Source of the DNA: Sorghum bicolor
Lineage: Eukaryota > Streptophyta > Magnoliopsida > Poales > Poaceae
Reading direction: 5' to 3'
Assembly: GCF_000003195.3 (NCBI RefSeq)
Contig: NC_012870.2
Span: 52,906,049-52,970,048 of the forward strand
DNA length: 64,000 nucleotides
Both the position numbers and the translations under genes were made by a program. Below are positions 44,657 to 57,024 of this stretch, in pieces; position 1 is the stretch's first letter, and each line of letters starts with the position of its first letter. Under the pieces are notes generated by a model. It did no database searches. It was not told the DNA's origin and saw only the letters and a list, made by a program, of their open reading frames with translations.

Positions 44657-45836
44657 GTGGAAGTAATTACTGACCTTCTGCCGGTCAAGAGAGACAATCC
44701 AGGACGCCCCGTCATCCCGATCTCTATCGGCATGGTGGACTTCCTAGAAGCACTCTACGACTTTGGCTCCAGTGTCAACATTATGCCCAGGGTACTCTAT
44801 GAAAAAATCTTTACACATCCTTTACTAGAAACAACCATGTGTTTGCAGCTTGCAGATCGTACGCTAAGTTTCCCAAAGGGAATATTGAAGAACCTCTGCG
44901 TCCGAGTTGGTACCTTGTACGCCCGAGCAGACTTCATGGTGATAGAGACTGGTACTGATGAGAGGGCACCCATCATCCTAGGGATGCCATTCCTGAACAC
45001 CTCGGGAGCTGTCATCTACGCTAGTGCTGCCAAGATCAGTTTCTACATCAAGGGGAAGAAGGAGACGTTTTCCTTCAAGAAACAAGACTACACAAATCCC
45101 AGAGCAATCCCGACATGAACCAAGGAAGAGGACCAACAGGAGGAACAGGAACAAGCAAATGTGGACCAAGTCAGCAAAGATTGTCACTGCAGTTCAAGGA
45201 GGTCAAGATCGTCGACTTAAGTCACCGTTCCTAACCAAAAAGGACGACCCAAGTATGCCAAGCATCCAGTGCTCCATTGATGGATACAACTTCTAGAAGA
45301 TGCTTTGCGACACCGGGTCAGGCGTCAACATAATGGCTGCAGTCACTTATCAGCTCCTGCATGGAACCATGCCCCTACAACCGACATACATTCAGCTCCA
45401 GATGGCAGATCAGACATTCCGTAAGGTTATTGTCATGGGAGAAGACGAGTACAATCCACCCGTCATCCTTGGAAGACCGTTCCTCAGCACCGTTAAAGCA
45501 ATCATCTACATTGGAACCGGAGAAGTCCACATGAACTTCCCCTCTGAGAAGGTACGCCGCTATTTTACTGACCCTAACTATATAGTTGAAGACTCTAAGC
45601 AGGTCAGGACAAGAAGACGACGACACAGCCACAACCAGAGGAGGCTAATCATCAAGGACGGATGGGTAGACTACGAAGGAGAAGTGGTAAGATCTGAAGA
45701 CATACAACTTGAACAGAACTGTCCTGAGGAGACCGTAGCACCGAGGCAGGTGTGGAGAAAGAAGACAGTTATACATGAAGAGTACACGCCGCCGGAACCA
45801 CCGACTACGCCATCCAGCAAATCCCAGGACGACTGA
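44657..45836 (+). pseudogene. Tandem retropepsin-like domains, copy 1
   Basis: Protease 1 (44657-45118) has LYDFGSSVNIMP and IILGMPFLNTSG. A frameshift near 45060-45118 and a stop at 45294-45296 separate it from protease 2 (45300-45836), with CDTGSGVNIMAAV and VILGRPFLSTVKAIIYI. The two Asp-containing motifs differ (DFGS versus DTGS), so they are distinct paralogous domains shared with the outer element rather than one domain duplicated within this copy. The C-terminus is Arg-rich (RTRRRR) then Pro-rich. No RT follows; after 45900 the sequence is non-coding. Confidence 0.8.
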
Positions 45837-48032
45837 GAAAACGGAGAGTCCCGTTCGGAGGACTTAAAAACACCGAACGCCTTGCCAAGAGGTAAACTTG
45901 GTAGTTATCTTTTTCCTTTCAATTATTTTAAAATAGTTTTCTTAGTTAATAAAGTTCATATCATCTTGAAAAGAAAATAAAAATGTAAAAATAGTAAGCC
46001 CCATGTGAGTATGCTCATGGCATAAAACCCATAAGTACATTCACTGTGGTGGCATAAAAATAAAATAAATATATTCATGTCCTATAAAAATAAAATTATA
46101 AAAATAAATTTATGATCCTACTAAAGAGAGTAACATTTATTGACGAGGCTCAACATGATAAAGGCTAGATACTTATGCTAACAATTAACTAGTTCCACAA
46201 AGTTTTGTTGTCTATTTGAGCTCCACAGAATTCAAGGATCAAAGAAGACTAGCAGACGGAGGACATCCTAATCGCTGTCAGGGTGTTGCCGACATTCAAA
46301 TACACCTCCGCCACCTGCTAGTCACATCAGAAGAAATTACGTAAAAATCCAGCTTGGGGGAGAGCACCCCCATTTATCCAGCTAAGTATTCTACTCACGT
46401 TTATACTTTACTCTAATAATAAAAAGATGCATAATCATAAAAACCTAAATAAAGATTTTGTGCTTATATATATATCTTTGCTTAGCTTGCTAAATAAATA
46501 AATAAATAAAGTTTGCTATGAACCCTCGTGATAAGCTCTCATATGGAAATGATGAATAGTTGCTCTACCATGACTAGTTCTTAAAATTGAAATCTCTCTT
46601 AAGTTTAGGCATGACTGTTATTAATTAAGATTTGCTCTAGACCTGAACTTGTGGGAAGAGTACTCGATCTGAAGTCTAAGTCGTTAACGGATATGATATG
46701 GGAAGGTTGAGCTGCTGTTTATCTATTCCTAGAGATGCTAGAATTCTGGAGAATTTTATCTTTGAAAATCTTTAAAATGTTGCATGATGAGTTCCTGTAT
46801 GATGAGAGTTTAAAATCCTACCACAGCCATATATACATGCTTGCTAGACTTTGAGCCACACATTTACTTTTTACTGCTTATGAGCATTGAGTGTGGTCAA
46901 GCTGTGTAGACCCTTAGGAGCTTGTCATGTGGTTAAATCAAGATTCACTTGCACGTTCACTCATACATGCTGCTTCTACTCTGGAAGTACGCATCCACAT
47001 ATATCCAACCATTTCCATCTCGAGAACCACCTAAAAATATTCTACTCCTAATCCGAGAGAGAATAACCAAAAATATTTCTGTTTTTCCCTGTGAAATAAA
47101 TGCTCAAGTTATCTTGTTACTACCACTTGCTAAATTATCTCATGAGATGAGTGCTCTAAAAAAAAAGAAAAAAAAAGAAAAAAAAGAGAAAAAAATATAT
47201 ACGAGGAAATAAAAAGGCGCAAGTGCCCGGAACCTCGAAGAAAAGAAAAAGTGAGACGAGAGGTAAAAATGGAAAAGTGTCCGATAGTAGAATTAGGGGT
47301 ACAAGATACCCACCTGAGAGAAAAGAAAAAGAAAACATAGAGCATCTCATTCTCCTCAAAAAGTTTCAAAAGTGCAAGAAAGGTATGTATCCCCTCAAAA
47401 GAGCATAAGTAGAATTAGACTTTCACCATTGTTATCACCATCATCACCATACACCATTCATTCGCCACACATGCACATCTTGATTTGACTTATTGACTTG
47501 TTCTTTTGGATCTATGGTTTGACTATGCAATAAATGTCTTGTAAGTATGTATTAGCTGTCTCCCACCTATGAGCTCCAAATATCAAAAGCCTTATTAGAG
47601 TAGGGTGAGAGAGAAGGCAATGTCACTATGCCTTATACCACAAATACCACATACTTTGAGAGAAGGCATATACCATTACTGCCTTGGTAAGGATCCAGAA
47701 ATACCACAAATGAGAGACTAGAGAGAGTCATACAAGGAATCTCTGAGTTTTATTTGAAAATCTGCAAAAACTCTAGAGCTATAGTTAATCGAAGAACAAG
47801 AGACATGGCGCTTGACTAGACTGTTCTATCTTTTAACTACTCAAGACAGAAGTGACGGTTACAAGTCCCATGGTGAAAGGTAAATGAGTAAGTTTTAAGT
47901 CTTAACAGTTTACTATAACCAGCGATGAGATCTTGTTTAAACGCATGTGTATCATTAAGTTATGAAACCACTGCAGAAACTCTTGAGTTCATCTTTGCTC
48001 AGGGACGAGCAAAGGTTAAGCTTGGGGGAGCT
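45837..48032 (+). other. Non-coding 3' part of copy 1
   Basis: AT-rich, no coding frame. PPT-like AGCTTGGGGGAG at 46351-46362 and AAGCTTGGGGGAG at 48018-48030. An A-rich tract lies at 47157-47200. Confidence 0.65.
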
Positions 48033-49313
48033 TGTTGACGGTCCTTAATGCTCATATTTAACCATCAACTAATCATAAAAAAGGATCCAAATGCAACCAA
48101 CACCTAGACTTAGGGTTTTATGTGACAGAATTCCACAAGTTTTGGTGTTTGTCTATTTCTGCAGGGGGTTATCAGGAAATACGGAAGAAAGGCCCACACG
48201 TCGGGTTTACATAGAGATATTAACGTGCCGCGCAATTTTCTATCATCTAGAAGACTCCAGAAGCCACGGGAACAAAGCGGAAGACGAGAGGCCTCAGGGA
48301 CAGGGCGCCCGCCCTAGTCCTGAGGGCGCCCGCCCACCTGTTCTGCCCAATCAGGGTACAACTCGGGGATCATGCTCCACCGACCTAATACTTCAAGGGA
48401 AACCACACGATCAATGTCGGTTTGATCCGACGGCCCAGATTTACTTGAAGGGACTATAAAACCAGACCCCCCCTGGCCCCTGGAGATCATACCTCTTCTA
48501 CAGAATCAAAGCTAGGGTTTCAATTCTTCATCCAAGTAGAGAGGATCCCTCTAGTTCTTCTAGTTCTACCTCTAGTTCATCTAGATCTAGTTCTAGTTCA
48601 TCTAGTTCTAGTTCTAGTTCCTCTAGTTCTAGTTCTAGTTAGTTCTAGTTGTAATCTAGAAAATAGGGAGAGAGAAGAGGAGAGCGGAGGAGGAGCCGGA
48701 TCTGTCGGATCTTCCTCAACATTATACTTTTGCAGCATCTGGTTCGTTCTTCATCGTTCTCCAGGTTCTTCAATTCATAATTCCTGAGTTCTTTAATTAC
48801 TTTTATTTACATTCAAGTTATTTATTGGATTCCCGCTTGCATCAAGTGCTCTAGTCTTTATAACGCTAGAGTAGTAATTAATAGATTAGACGTGGTGTTT
48901 AGTCTTGCAATTACCTGGAATTGCACCCAATCCTACGGATTGTTGTGGTAGCCCTAGGGTAGTGACATCCCTAACGGTCGACGTATTCCACCATGTTCGG
49001 ATCGGTGTTTGTAGGACCGTAGTCAGACCTTCCTAGCCCCCTTCTCATCTCTTTCTGTGGTTAGTGCTCTGATGTCCCGATATAGATAATCTTGAAGTAA
49101 TTCTTGATTCTTAGATCAACTAGAGAACTCTCAGGAAACTTCCTCTCTTCCAACCAAAAATAATTATATAGTTATCCTTGGGCGATCTTGGATCTTAATT
49201 AGTACACTCACGTTCCCTGTGGAAAATCGATACTCTGGAATACTCCCGGGTGAAGGCTACATCGGTATCCGTGCGCTTGCGGATTTTTCTGTTTGCGTTT
49301 AAAATACCCAACA
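48033..49313 (+). repeat. 3' LTR of copy 1
   Basis: Matches 41576-42854 with about 11 substitutions and a 2-base C-run insertion near 48467. Confidence 0.92.
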
Positions 49314-51459
49314 CATGCTTGGTCCTCCTCCATCTTCTATTGTTTCTATTGTTCTTCTTCTTCGGCATTGGTTGTTGTTCTTGCTCTTCTTGTTGATAGA
49401 ATTCCTTTGGGGCTGCAGGAGCTTTCAAGATGCGGTTCTTGAATGCGAATCTCTCCTTCTTGTCCTTGATGGATAGGACAATCTTGGCGTACTCCGTATA
49501 GATGATGGCTTTTGTCGTGCACAAGAATGGTCTGCCCAAAATGACGGGTGCCTTCTCATCTACTCCTGTCTCTATGACCACGAAGTCAACTGGGACATAT
49601 GATTGCCCCACTCTAATGACAACTTCTTCTACTACTCCCTCAAGGTAGCAAACGGACTAATCTGCAAGCTGCAAACACATATTTGTGTATAACAAGGGAT
49701 CATTTAATATTTTCTCATAAATTTCCTTAGGCATGATGTTGACACTTGCGCCAAAGTCACAGATAGCCTCTGGAAAGCTATGGCATCCTATGGAGATAGG
49801 AATGACAGGTCTTCCAAGGTCTCCCATCTTCTCTGGTAGAGAGTGGTCAATCCACTGTACAGCTGCTGGCTCAATATGATATTGGGTTGCAATATGAATA
49901 TCAACAAGATTAGTAGTTTCTAAATCTTCTGGTTAGCCTGGAACCTTGCCTTTTTCTAATGGAGGAACAGCAGCAGCTAATTGAGCTAGTTGTGATTCTA
50001 GCATTTTATTGAAACTATGCTGATTCTTTATGGAAGAAGCAAAAGTATCCATCCTAGTATGTAGTTTTCCAAAGTTTTATCATTTGATGTTAGTTTCCTA
50101 GTCATTTGATCTAGTAGTTTAGATTGACTAGTAACTAATTCTCTCAAAGGTGGAAGATTATTATTAAAACTATTACCTTGGTAATTACCTTGTCGAGGTT
50201 GTTGGTTCCATCCTTGATTTTGTTGAGGACGATAGTAGGTGTTATTGTTGATGAAGTTCACATCCTCTTGTAGTATAGGGAAACTGACAGCTGAGTGACC
50301 GTAGTCTCCACATTCTTCACATGTCATATGGGAATCATTGATGTGCATGACTTCCTTCTTCTCTATGTCGAGCTTCTTTATGATGAGGTCTAGCTTGGTA
50401 GTGACCATGTCAGCTTCCTTGAGATGATGGATTCCTCCTCCTTTCTTCCGAGGTTGAGTATGTACTTCATTGCATGTTGAATTTGAGGTCATCTTCTCAA
50501 CAAGTGCTTTAGCGTCCGAGAGCTTAAGTGACAGGAAAGCTCCCCCAGCTGCAGCATCAATAGACTCACGGGTACTAGAGATGAGCCCGTGACAGAAAGT
50601 CTGCATTAATAGCCACTCCTCTATCCCATGATGAGGACAGTCTTCAATGTAATTCTAGAATCTTTCTCATGCTTCAGTAAATGATTCATCATATTGTTGT
50701 TGGAAACTTAAAATCTTCCCACGCAGAGCATTAGTCTTGGCTGTAGGAAAGAATTTTGCCAGGAAAGCAGTTGAGCAAAGATCCCATGTATTGTGTTTTT
50801 CTTTGTTGGTGTAGAACCACTGCTTGGCTTTCCCCAATAATGAGAACAGGAAAAGACAAAGTAAGATAGCATCCTTTGGTACTCCTATGATCGTGAAGGT
50901 GTTGCAAATCTCTAGAAAGTGTTGTAAGTGTGCACTTGCATCTTTATGAGCTTTTCCACAGAATTGGTTGGCTTGAACCATGGTAATGAGAGCAGGCTTG
51001 AGCTCGAATCCATTCTCCCCAGTGTTGAGTAATGGTCCAGTCTGAATGTTTGCTGTTGTTCGGGCAGAGAACCCTCGTAGTGTCTTCTCAGCCATGTCTT
51101 CAAACACAGGAGCTAGATTTCCACCTAACTGCTCTTCTGCTTGTTCTTCTATTTGTTCTTCAAATTCCTCTTCCAATGTTGGAGATGGCTCCTCTGAAAA
51201 GCTAGCTTGAGCAGCAGAGGGTGTTCTTGATGGTTATTCGAATTTGTCGCTTGCTTCTACAAACTTCTTCTTTCTAAGGAGTTTCTCTGGATCTTCAGTA
51301 AAGTTTCTTGGAAGAGCAAAACCATTCATTCATCACCCTACATAAGATAAGAAAATGGTAACGACGAAGAGTGTACCTGATTGAGTAGAAATTTATTAGT
51401 AATATGACATTATCCATACATATATATGTTATCAATATATCCTAAGTTTATTGTGCTTT

Positions 51460-51476
51460 CCCCGGCAACGGCGCCA
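51460..51476 (-). promoter_or_regulatory. Primer binding site of the outer element
   Basis: Complement reads TGGCGCCGTTGCCGGGG, four bases from the 5' LTR edge at 51481. Confidence 0.85.
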
Positions 51477-52757
51477 AAAATGCTTGTTTACATTTACTAC
51501 CGTCATTACTAAAAATAGAGATAAACCCTACCCCTAGCAACAACACCAGAAATGCACGGTATATAATTAACTTGTCAAATAGCAACTAACCATTCTACTA
51601 TTCCTAAGCATAAAGTAGGTTGTCATCCCTAATTATATTGCTAGGAGTTTAATATAGATTCACATGTTCTACTGCAACTAGACAGAGAATAAAAAATATG
51701 AATATAATTATAAACTAAATGAGTTCTACAAGCGGACAGATAATTATACCGTTGTAGCATTTTACCTAGGGAAGTATCCAGGTTGTCGATTTATATTTAT
51801 ACCACTAGGAAGGATAAATGTTAAACTATAATCTATAATATTGATAAGAAACTATACAGGATGAATAAATGATATTATCCAAGTCATATAATCTACTCAT
51901 AACAGGCAGAGGTCACAAGATAAATAAAGATAAATAATAGTGATAGCTTAATCATCAAGTATCATAATTAAAGATAATCATTAGAGCATCTACTAGTCAT
52001 AATTATAGTTAGCCAATGGATAAACTAGGGAGTTGGATCTAAGGTAATTCTATAACTACGCCAATGAACAACTCTAATTAGTGCAATTACATCTAGAAAT
52101 CATCGTTAAGTCAACCCTATATCATAATTACATGTAAAGAGTCATGAACTAATGAGGATATTAAGACACAAGGGTCACCTCCTTCACGATCGCGCCCATG
52201 CTTGTCCTACGTACGGAGGGTGGACTACAGAGAATCCAATGTAGTTGTCACCTACGCGGTCTACCACATGTCCCGACACGTCAGGGTACACTCGTAGATA
52301 AATAAGATATTTAGACATCAAGTCTACATGTTGTCTATCATCTACCCAATGATCAATTAGGTAAACACTATATGAGCAATTACATGAGTTCAATAAGATC
52401 AAACCCACTATCCTAGACATATAATCAAAGTAGAAAATGACTAATGCAATTAAGAACATATGAATCTATTAAGAATAAAGTCTTCCTAATATACAATTGA
52501 ATACTATAAAGTAAGAACTAGATCTATTACCGAACTATTGCGCTCCAGACCGACGCCAAGGGCTCCAGATCCCGATAAACAACTAGATCTTCTCTACTTC
52601 TAATCTAACTAACTAGAACTATAAACTAGAAGGCTCTTGATGAACTTAAAGGCGCTTGATGCTTGACGGCTTGAGGCCTTGATGAATAATGAAGTGGTTC
52701 TCTCTAGGGGTCTACCATGTATTTATAGTCCGGTGGGATGCGTGTGCGCCGTGGGAT

Positions 52758-54036
52758 TGTTGACGGTCATTAATGCTCACATTTAACCATCAACTAATCA
52801 TAGAAAAGGATCCAAATGCAACCAACACCTAGAATTAGGGTTTTATCTGACAGAATTCCATGAGTTTTGGTGTTTGTCTATTTCTGAAGGGGGTTATCAG
52901 GAAATACGGAAGAAAGGCCCACACGTCGGGTTTACATAGAGATATTAACGTGCCGCGCAATTTTCTACCATCTAGAAGACTCCAGAAGCCACGGGAACGA
53001 ACGGGAGGCCGATCGGGCCCGGGGGCAGGGCGCCCGCCCAAGTCCCTTGGGTGCCCGCCCAGCTACAGTAACCAATCAGCTTCAACTTCGCGGATCGTGC
53101 TCCACCAACCTAAGGGACCAAGGAAAACCGTGCGATTAATGTCGGTTTGATCCGACGGCCTAGATTCATCTGAAAAGACTATATAAGCAAGGCCCCCTGG
53201 ACCCTGGAGAGCATACCTCTTCTACAGAATCAAAGCTAGGATTTCAATTCTTCATCCAAGTAGAGAGGATCCCTCTAGTTCTTCTAGTTCTACCTCTAGT
53301 TCATCTAGTTCTAGTTCTAGTTCATCTAGCTCTAGTTCTAGTTCCTCTAGTTCTAGTTCTAGTTAGTTCTAGTTGTAATCTAGAAAATAGGGAGAGAGAA
53401 GAGGAGAGCGGAGGAGGAGCCGAATCTGTCGGATCTTCCTCACATTATACTTTTGCAGCATCTGGTTCGTTCTTCATCGTTCTCCAGGTTCTTCAATTCA
53501 TAATTCCTGAGTTCTTTAATTACTTTTATTTACATTCAAGTTATTTATTGGATTCCCGCTTGCATCAAGTGCTCTAGTCTTTATAACGCTAGAGTAGTAA
53601 TTAATAGATTAGACGTGGTGTTTAGTCTTGCAATTACCTGGAATTGCACCCAATCCTACGGATTGTTGTGGTAGCCTTAGGGTAGTGACAGCCCTAATGG
53701 TCGACGTATTCCACCACGTTCGGATCGGTGTTTGTAGGACCGTAGTCAGACCTTCCTAGCCCCCTTCTCATCTCTTTCTGTGGTTAGTGCTCTGATGTCC
53801 CGATATAGATAATCTTGAAGTAATTCTTGATTCTTAGATCAACTAGAGAACTCTCAGGAAACTTCCTCTCTTCCTACCAAAAATAATTATATAGTTATCC
53901 TTGGGCGATCTTGATTCTTAATTAGTACACTCACGTTCTCTGTGGAAAATCGATACTCTGGAATACTCCCGGGTGAAAGCTACCTCGGTATCCGTGCGCT
54001 TGCGGATTTTTCTGTTTGCGTTTAAAATACCCAACA
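52758..54036 (+). repeat. 5' LTR of copy 2
   Basis: TATA box CTATATAAGC at about 53179-53188. It carries the same TCTAGTTC simple repeat (53275-53370) as copy 1 and ends CCCAACA. Confidence 0.92.
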
Positions 54037-54154
54037 AGCTTTCTGGCGTCGTTGCCGGGGAACGGTAGCTGTGCTAGTTTCGAACCAAGTCGTCCGTGTA
54101 TCCTTTTTCTTTTCCTTTTTCACCACACTCACCTTACCATTTTCACCACACCAC

Positions 54155-54367
54155 ATGGATTTCACTCTAAGCATTAATGAGCATGGAATTTATTTCATAG
54201 CCACTTCACTTACTCCATGCTCGTATGCAACATCTTCACAATCCATTGGTCTCTCCAACATCACCACATTCGAGATGTCCAACCCCCTCATCCTTTCTAG
54301 TTATAAAAACTTTAAAAGGGCGGTTGTCGATGCATATGTCTATAATAAATTTTGCAGATCTCGTTGA
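54155..54367 (+). CDS. Conserved 70-aa ORF of the pol-less element, copy 2
   Basis: Same start (MDFTLSINEHGIYF), end (YNKFCRSR) and length as the frame at 42974-43186. Differences cluster in one stretch (EMSNPLILSSYKNF here). No domain recognised. Confidence 0.5.
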   Translation: MDFTLSINEHGIYFIATSLTPCSYATSSQSIGLSNITTFEMSNPLILSSYKNFKRAVVDAYVYNKFCRSR

Positions 54368-55847
54368 GTTGATCTTGATATAGGTCAGTGTTGGAGGGGA
54401 AACCACTTCACTGACATAAATTAATGGTTTCCCAAGGACAAGCTTAGTGTCCTAAAACAAGCACTGATCAGATCGTAACATGAGATTTTAATTATTTGCA
54501 ACATTACCTTGTGTATTGAGCATATAAGGATAATTGTAAAAAATTCCTTCGGGTATTCTTGTCACTAACCTTTCCAGGATTGGAGCAAGAAGATCGGATG
54601 AATGACAAGCACAAGATATGTCCAACCAATCATCATACAACATTGAATTAAACTCATCCAAACTTGAATTTTGCAAAATTCAAGCTTGGGGGAGTACTTT
54701 ACATAAAAACATCCTTTGCCATGTTGCTATGATGGTTGTCCCTACCTTTGAGACATGCTCAATTTGTTAAATACTAATCACACTACTTCATCTCCACTTG
54801 AGTAGATCTCTATAAATGCTCTCATGCTACCTTTATTTCTTTAGCATATGTCTAGGTTTGGCGTAGTTTCATTTATCTCTTAATTAAGCATGGTGCTTAG
54901 TTTAGGAATGATGATCTTACTTCCAAGGGAGTTTAAATTAAGCATGATGCTTAGGTTAAAATGCCCTCCTAAATCAAATTAGACATGGTGTCTAGGTTGA
55001 TTTTTGAGCCGATAGTATGCTATAGCAGATATGGGATATTTTGTTGGACTAACCCCTGCAGAAAAACTTTCAATATCAACCTGGGAGGTCCTGAGATAAA
55101 CTCACATTAGAGACAAAGAGAGACACACATGAAGTTTAACAATTTACACAAGGAAGGCATAGCTCACAAGAGATGATCCATGGAGGGTGCCACAAACACA
55201 ATGCACAACCGCTAAGAGAGGAAAGCTTCCACAAGGTGATACTGTACCATCACTCTTCAAGTAAGGTAACATCTTAAAGTACTTGACTATCAGTTCTATA
55301 AGATTCTCCTTGGTTCTGGCGTTCACATGAATAAAAGAGACAAACATCTATGATTTACAACTCTAGATTAACCAACCCAATCGATTCAATATGTTTAGTC
55401 CTTCCACCTTTGTGATCCCGCACTCCTAATCATATGAACTAAAATGTCACACACGCATTCTTTGGAAGATATATAAAAAAAGATAAGTATAGATAGATTA
55501 TCTTTCCATTAGGTTGAGCCATCTGATCTGACAAATGCTTTAAATGCCACACTCATGATCTTATTATCCATCAACTTTGTCTTGCTCACTATGCTTAAGG
55601 TTAGAGAAGAACAAATACACTTTTGGTTCTGTTGGTGTTTTCCACCAACAGGGCCCATGCACTTGATCTCTGCCTTGTCTCTATGAGCAGGTACACTTCG
55701 AGCAAAATATGAAGGAGTTTTACAACTTCCAGACTGCACCAAGTGAAGAACCTAGATATACGAGCACAAACACACTAGAGATACTGGACACTCATGCAAT
55801 CACTGTCCTGAGATGCTGGAGGACGTAACTACCGGAGTAACCCCGTT
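54368..55847 (+). other. Non-coding region of copy 2
   Basis: Holds the counterparts of the copy 1 structures: AAGCTTGGGGGAG (54682-54694), the palindromes at 54886-54898, 54940-54952 and 54981-54993, and the hairpin at 55629-55651. Confidence 0.7.
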
Positions 55848-57024
55848 GTGGAAGTAATTACTGACCTTCTGTCGGTCAAGAGAGGCGATCCAGGACGCCC
55901 CGTCATCCCGATCTCCATCGACATGGAGGACTTCCTAGAAGCACTCTACGACTTTGGCTCCAGCGTCAACATTATGCTCACGGTACTCTATGAAAAATTC
56001 TTTACACATCCTTTACTAGAAACAACCGTGTGTTTGAAGCTTGCAGATCAGACACTAAGTTTCCAAAAGGGAATATTGAAGAACCTCTACGTCCGAGTTG
56101 GTACCTTATACACTCTAGCAGACTTCGTGGTGATAGAGACTGGTACTGATGAGAGGGCACCCATCATCCTAGGGAGGCCATTCCTGAACACCTCGGGAGC
56201 TGTCATCTACGCTAGTGCTGCCAAGATCAGTTTCTACATCAAGGGAAGGAAGGAGACGTTTTCCTTCAAGAACAAGACTACACAAATCTCAAAGCAATCG
56301 TGACATGAACCAAGGAAAGGACCAACAGGAGGAACAGGAACAAGCAAATGTGGACCGAGTCAGCTAAGATGGTCACTGCTGTTCAAGGAGGTCAAGATCG
56401 TCAACTCAAGTCGCCTTTGTTGATCAAGAAGGATGACCATGGTGTTCCAAGCATCGAGTGCACAATCAACAGATATTTTTTCATAAGACACTCTACGACA
56501 CCGGATCTGACGTCCACATAATGGCCGCAGTCACTTATCAGCTCTTGCATGAAACCATGCCCCTACAACCGACATACATTCAGCTCCAGATGGCAGATCA
56601 GACATTCCGTCAGGTTATTGTCATGGGAGAAGACGAGTACAATCCACCCGTCATCCTTGGAAGACCATTCCTCAGCACCGTTAAAGCAATCATATACATT
56701 GGAACCAGAGAAGTCCACATGAACTTCCCCTCTGAGAAGGTACGCCGCTATTTTACTGACCCTAACTATATAGTTGAAGACTCTAAGCAGGTCAGGACAA
56801 GAAGAAGACGACGCAACCGCAACCAGAGGAGGCAAATCATCAAGGATGGATGAGCAGACTCCGAAGGAGAAGTAGTAAGGTCTGAAGACATATAGCTTGA
56901 TCAGAATTGTCCTGAGGAGACCGTAGCACCGAGTCAGGTGTGGAGAGAGAAGATAGTTATACATGAAGAGCAGGCGCCGCCGGAACCACCGACTACGCCA
57001 TCCAGCGAATCCCAGGACGACTGA
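55848..57024 (+). pseudogene. Tandem retropepsin-like domains, copy 2
   Basis: Protease 1 (55848-56303) has LYDFGSSVNIM and IILGRPFLNTSG; protease 2 (56458-56853) has YDTGSDVHIMAAV and VILGRPFLSTVK. The frame is lost between them and a TGA follows KDG at 56851-56853, where copy 1 has Trp. In protease 2 the Asp-Thr-Gly is kept but the next Gly is Asp. Confidence 0.8.

Larger units (their letters stand above)
41576..49313 (+). mobile_element. Pol-less LTR element with tandem proteases, copy 1
   Basis: LTRs 41576-42854 and 48033-49313 (about 1.28 kb) begin TGTTGACGG and end CCCAACA. The duplication CATGC is at 41571-41575 and 49314-49318. The primer site TGGCGCCGTTGCCGGGG (42862-42878) lies a few bases after the 5' LTR, and a purine tract AAGCTTGGGGGAG just before the 3' LTR. 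About 11 LTR differences were counted by eye (under 1%). The internal coding is one 70-aa frame and two decayed protease domains; no gag, RT or integrase is recognisable. Confidence 0.92.
40852..51329 (-). pseudogene. Outer element gag plus two aspartic proteases, split by an insertion
   Basis: Gag starts MNGFALPRNFTED (51329) and carries the Athila-like pattern: ICNTFTIIGVPKDAI, then FFPTAKTNALRGKILSFQQ, a CCHC-like finger (CEECGDYGHSAVSF) and LPPLRELVTSQSKLLDQM. Stops include TAA at about 51234, TGA at 50667-50669 and TAG at 50655-50657, the last two at expected Trp-type positions. Protease 1 (about 49319-49780) has CDFGASVNIMP and VILGRPFL. Protease 2 (40852-41460) has DTGSGCNVM and ILFGRPFLYTAKANIYI, with TAA just before it (about 41462). 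Removing the element at 41576-49313 plus one target copy restores one reading frame between the proteases. No pol follows. Confidence 0.8.
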
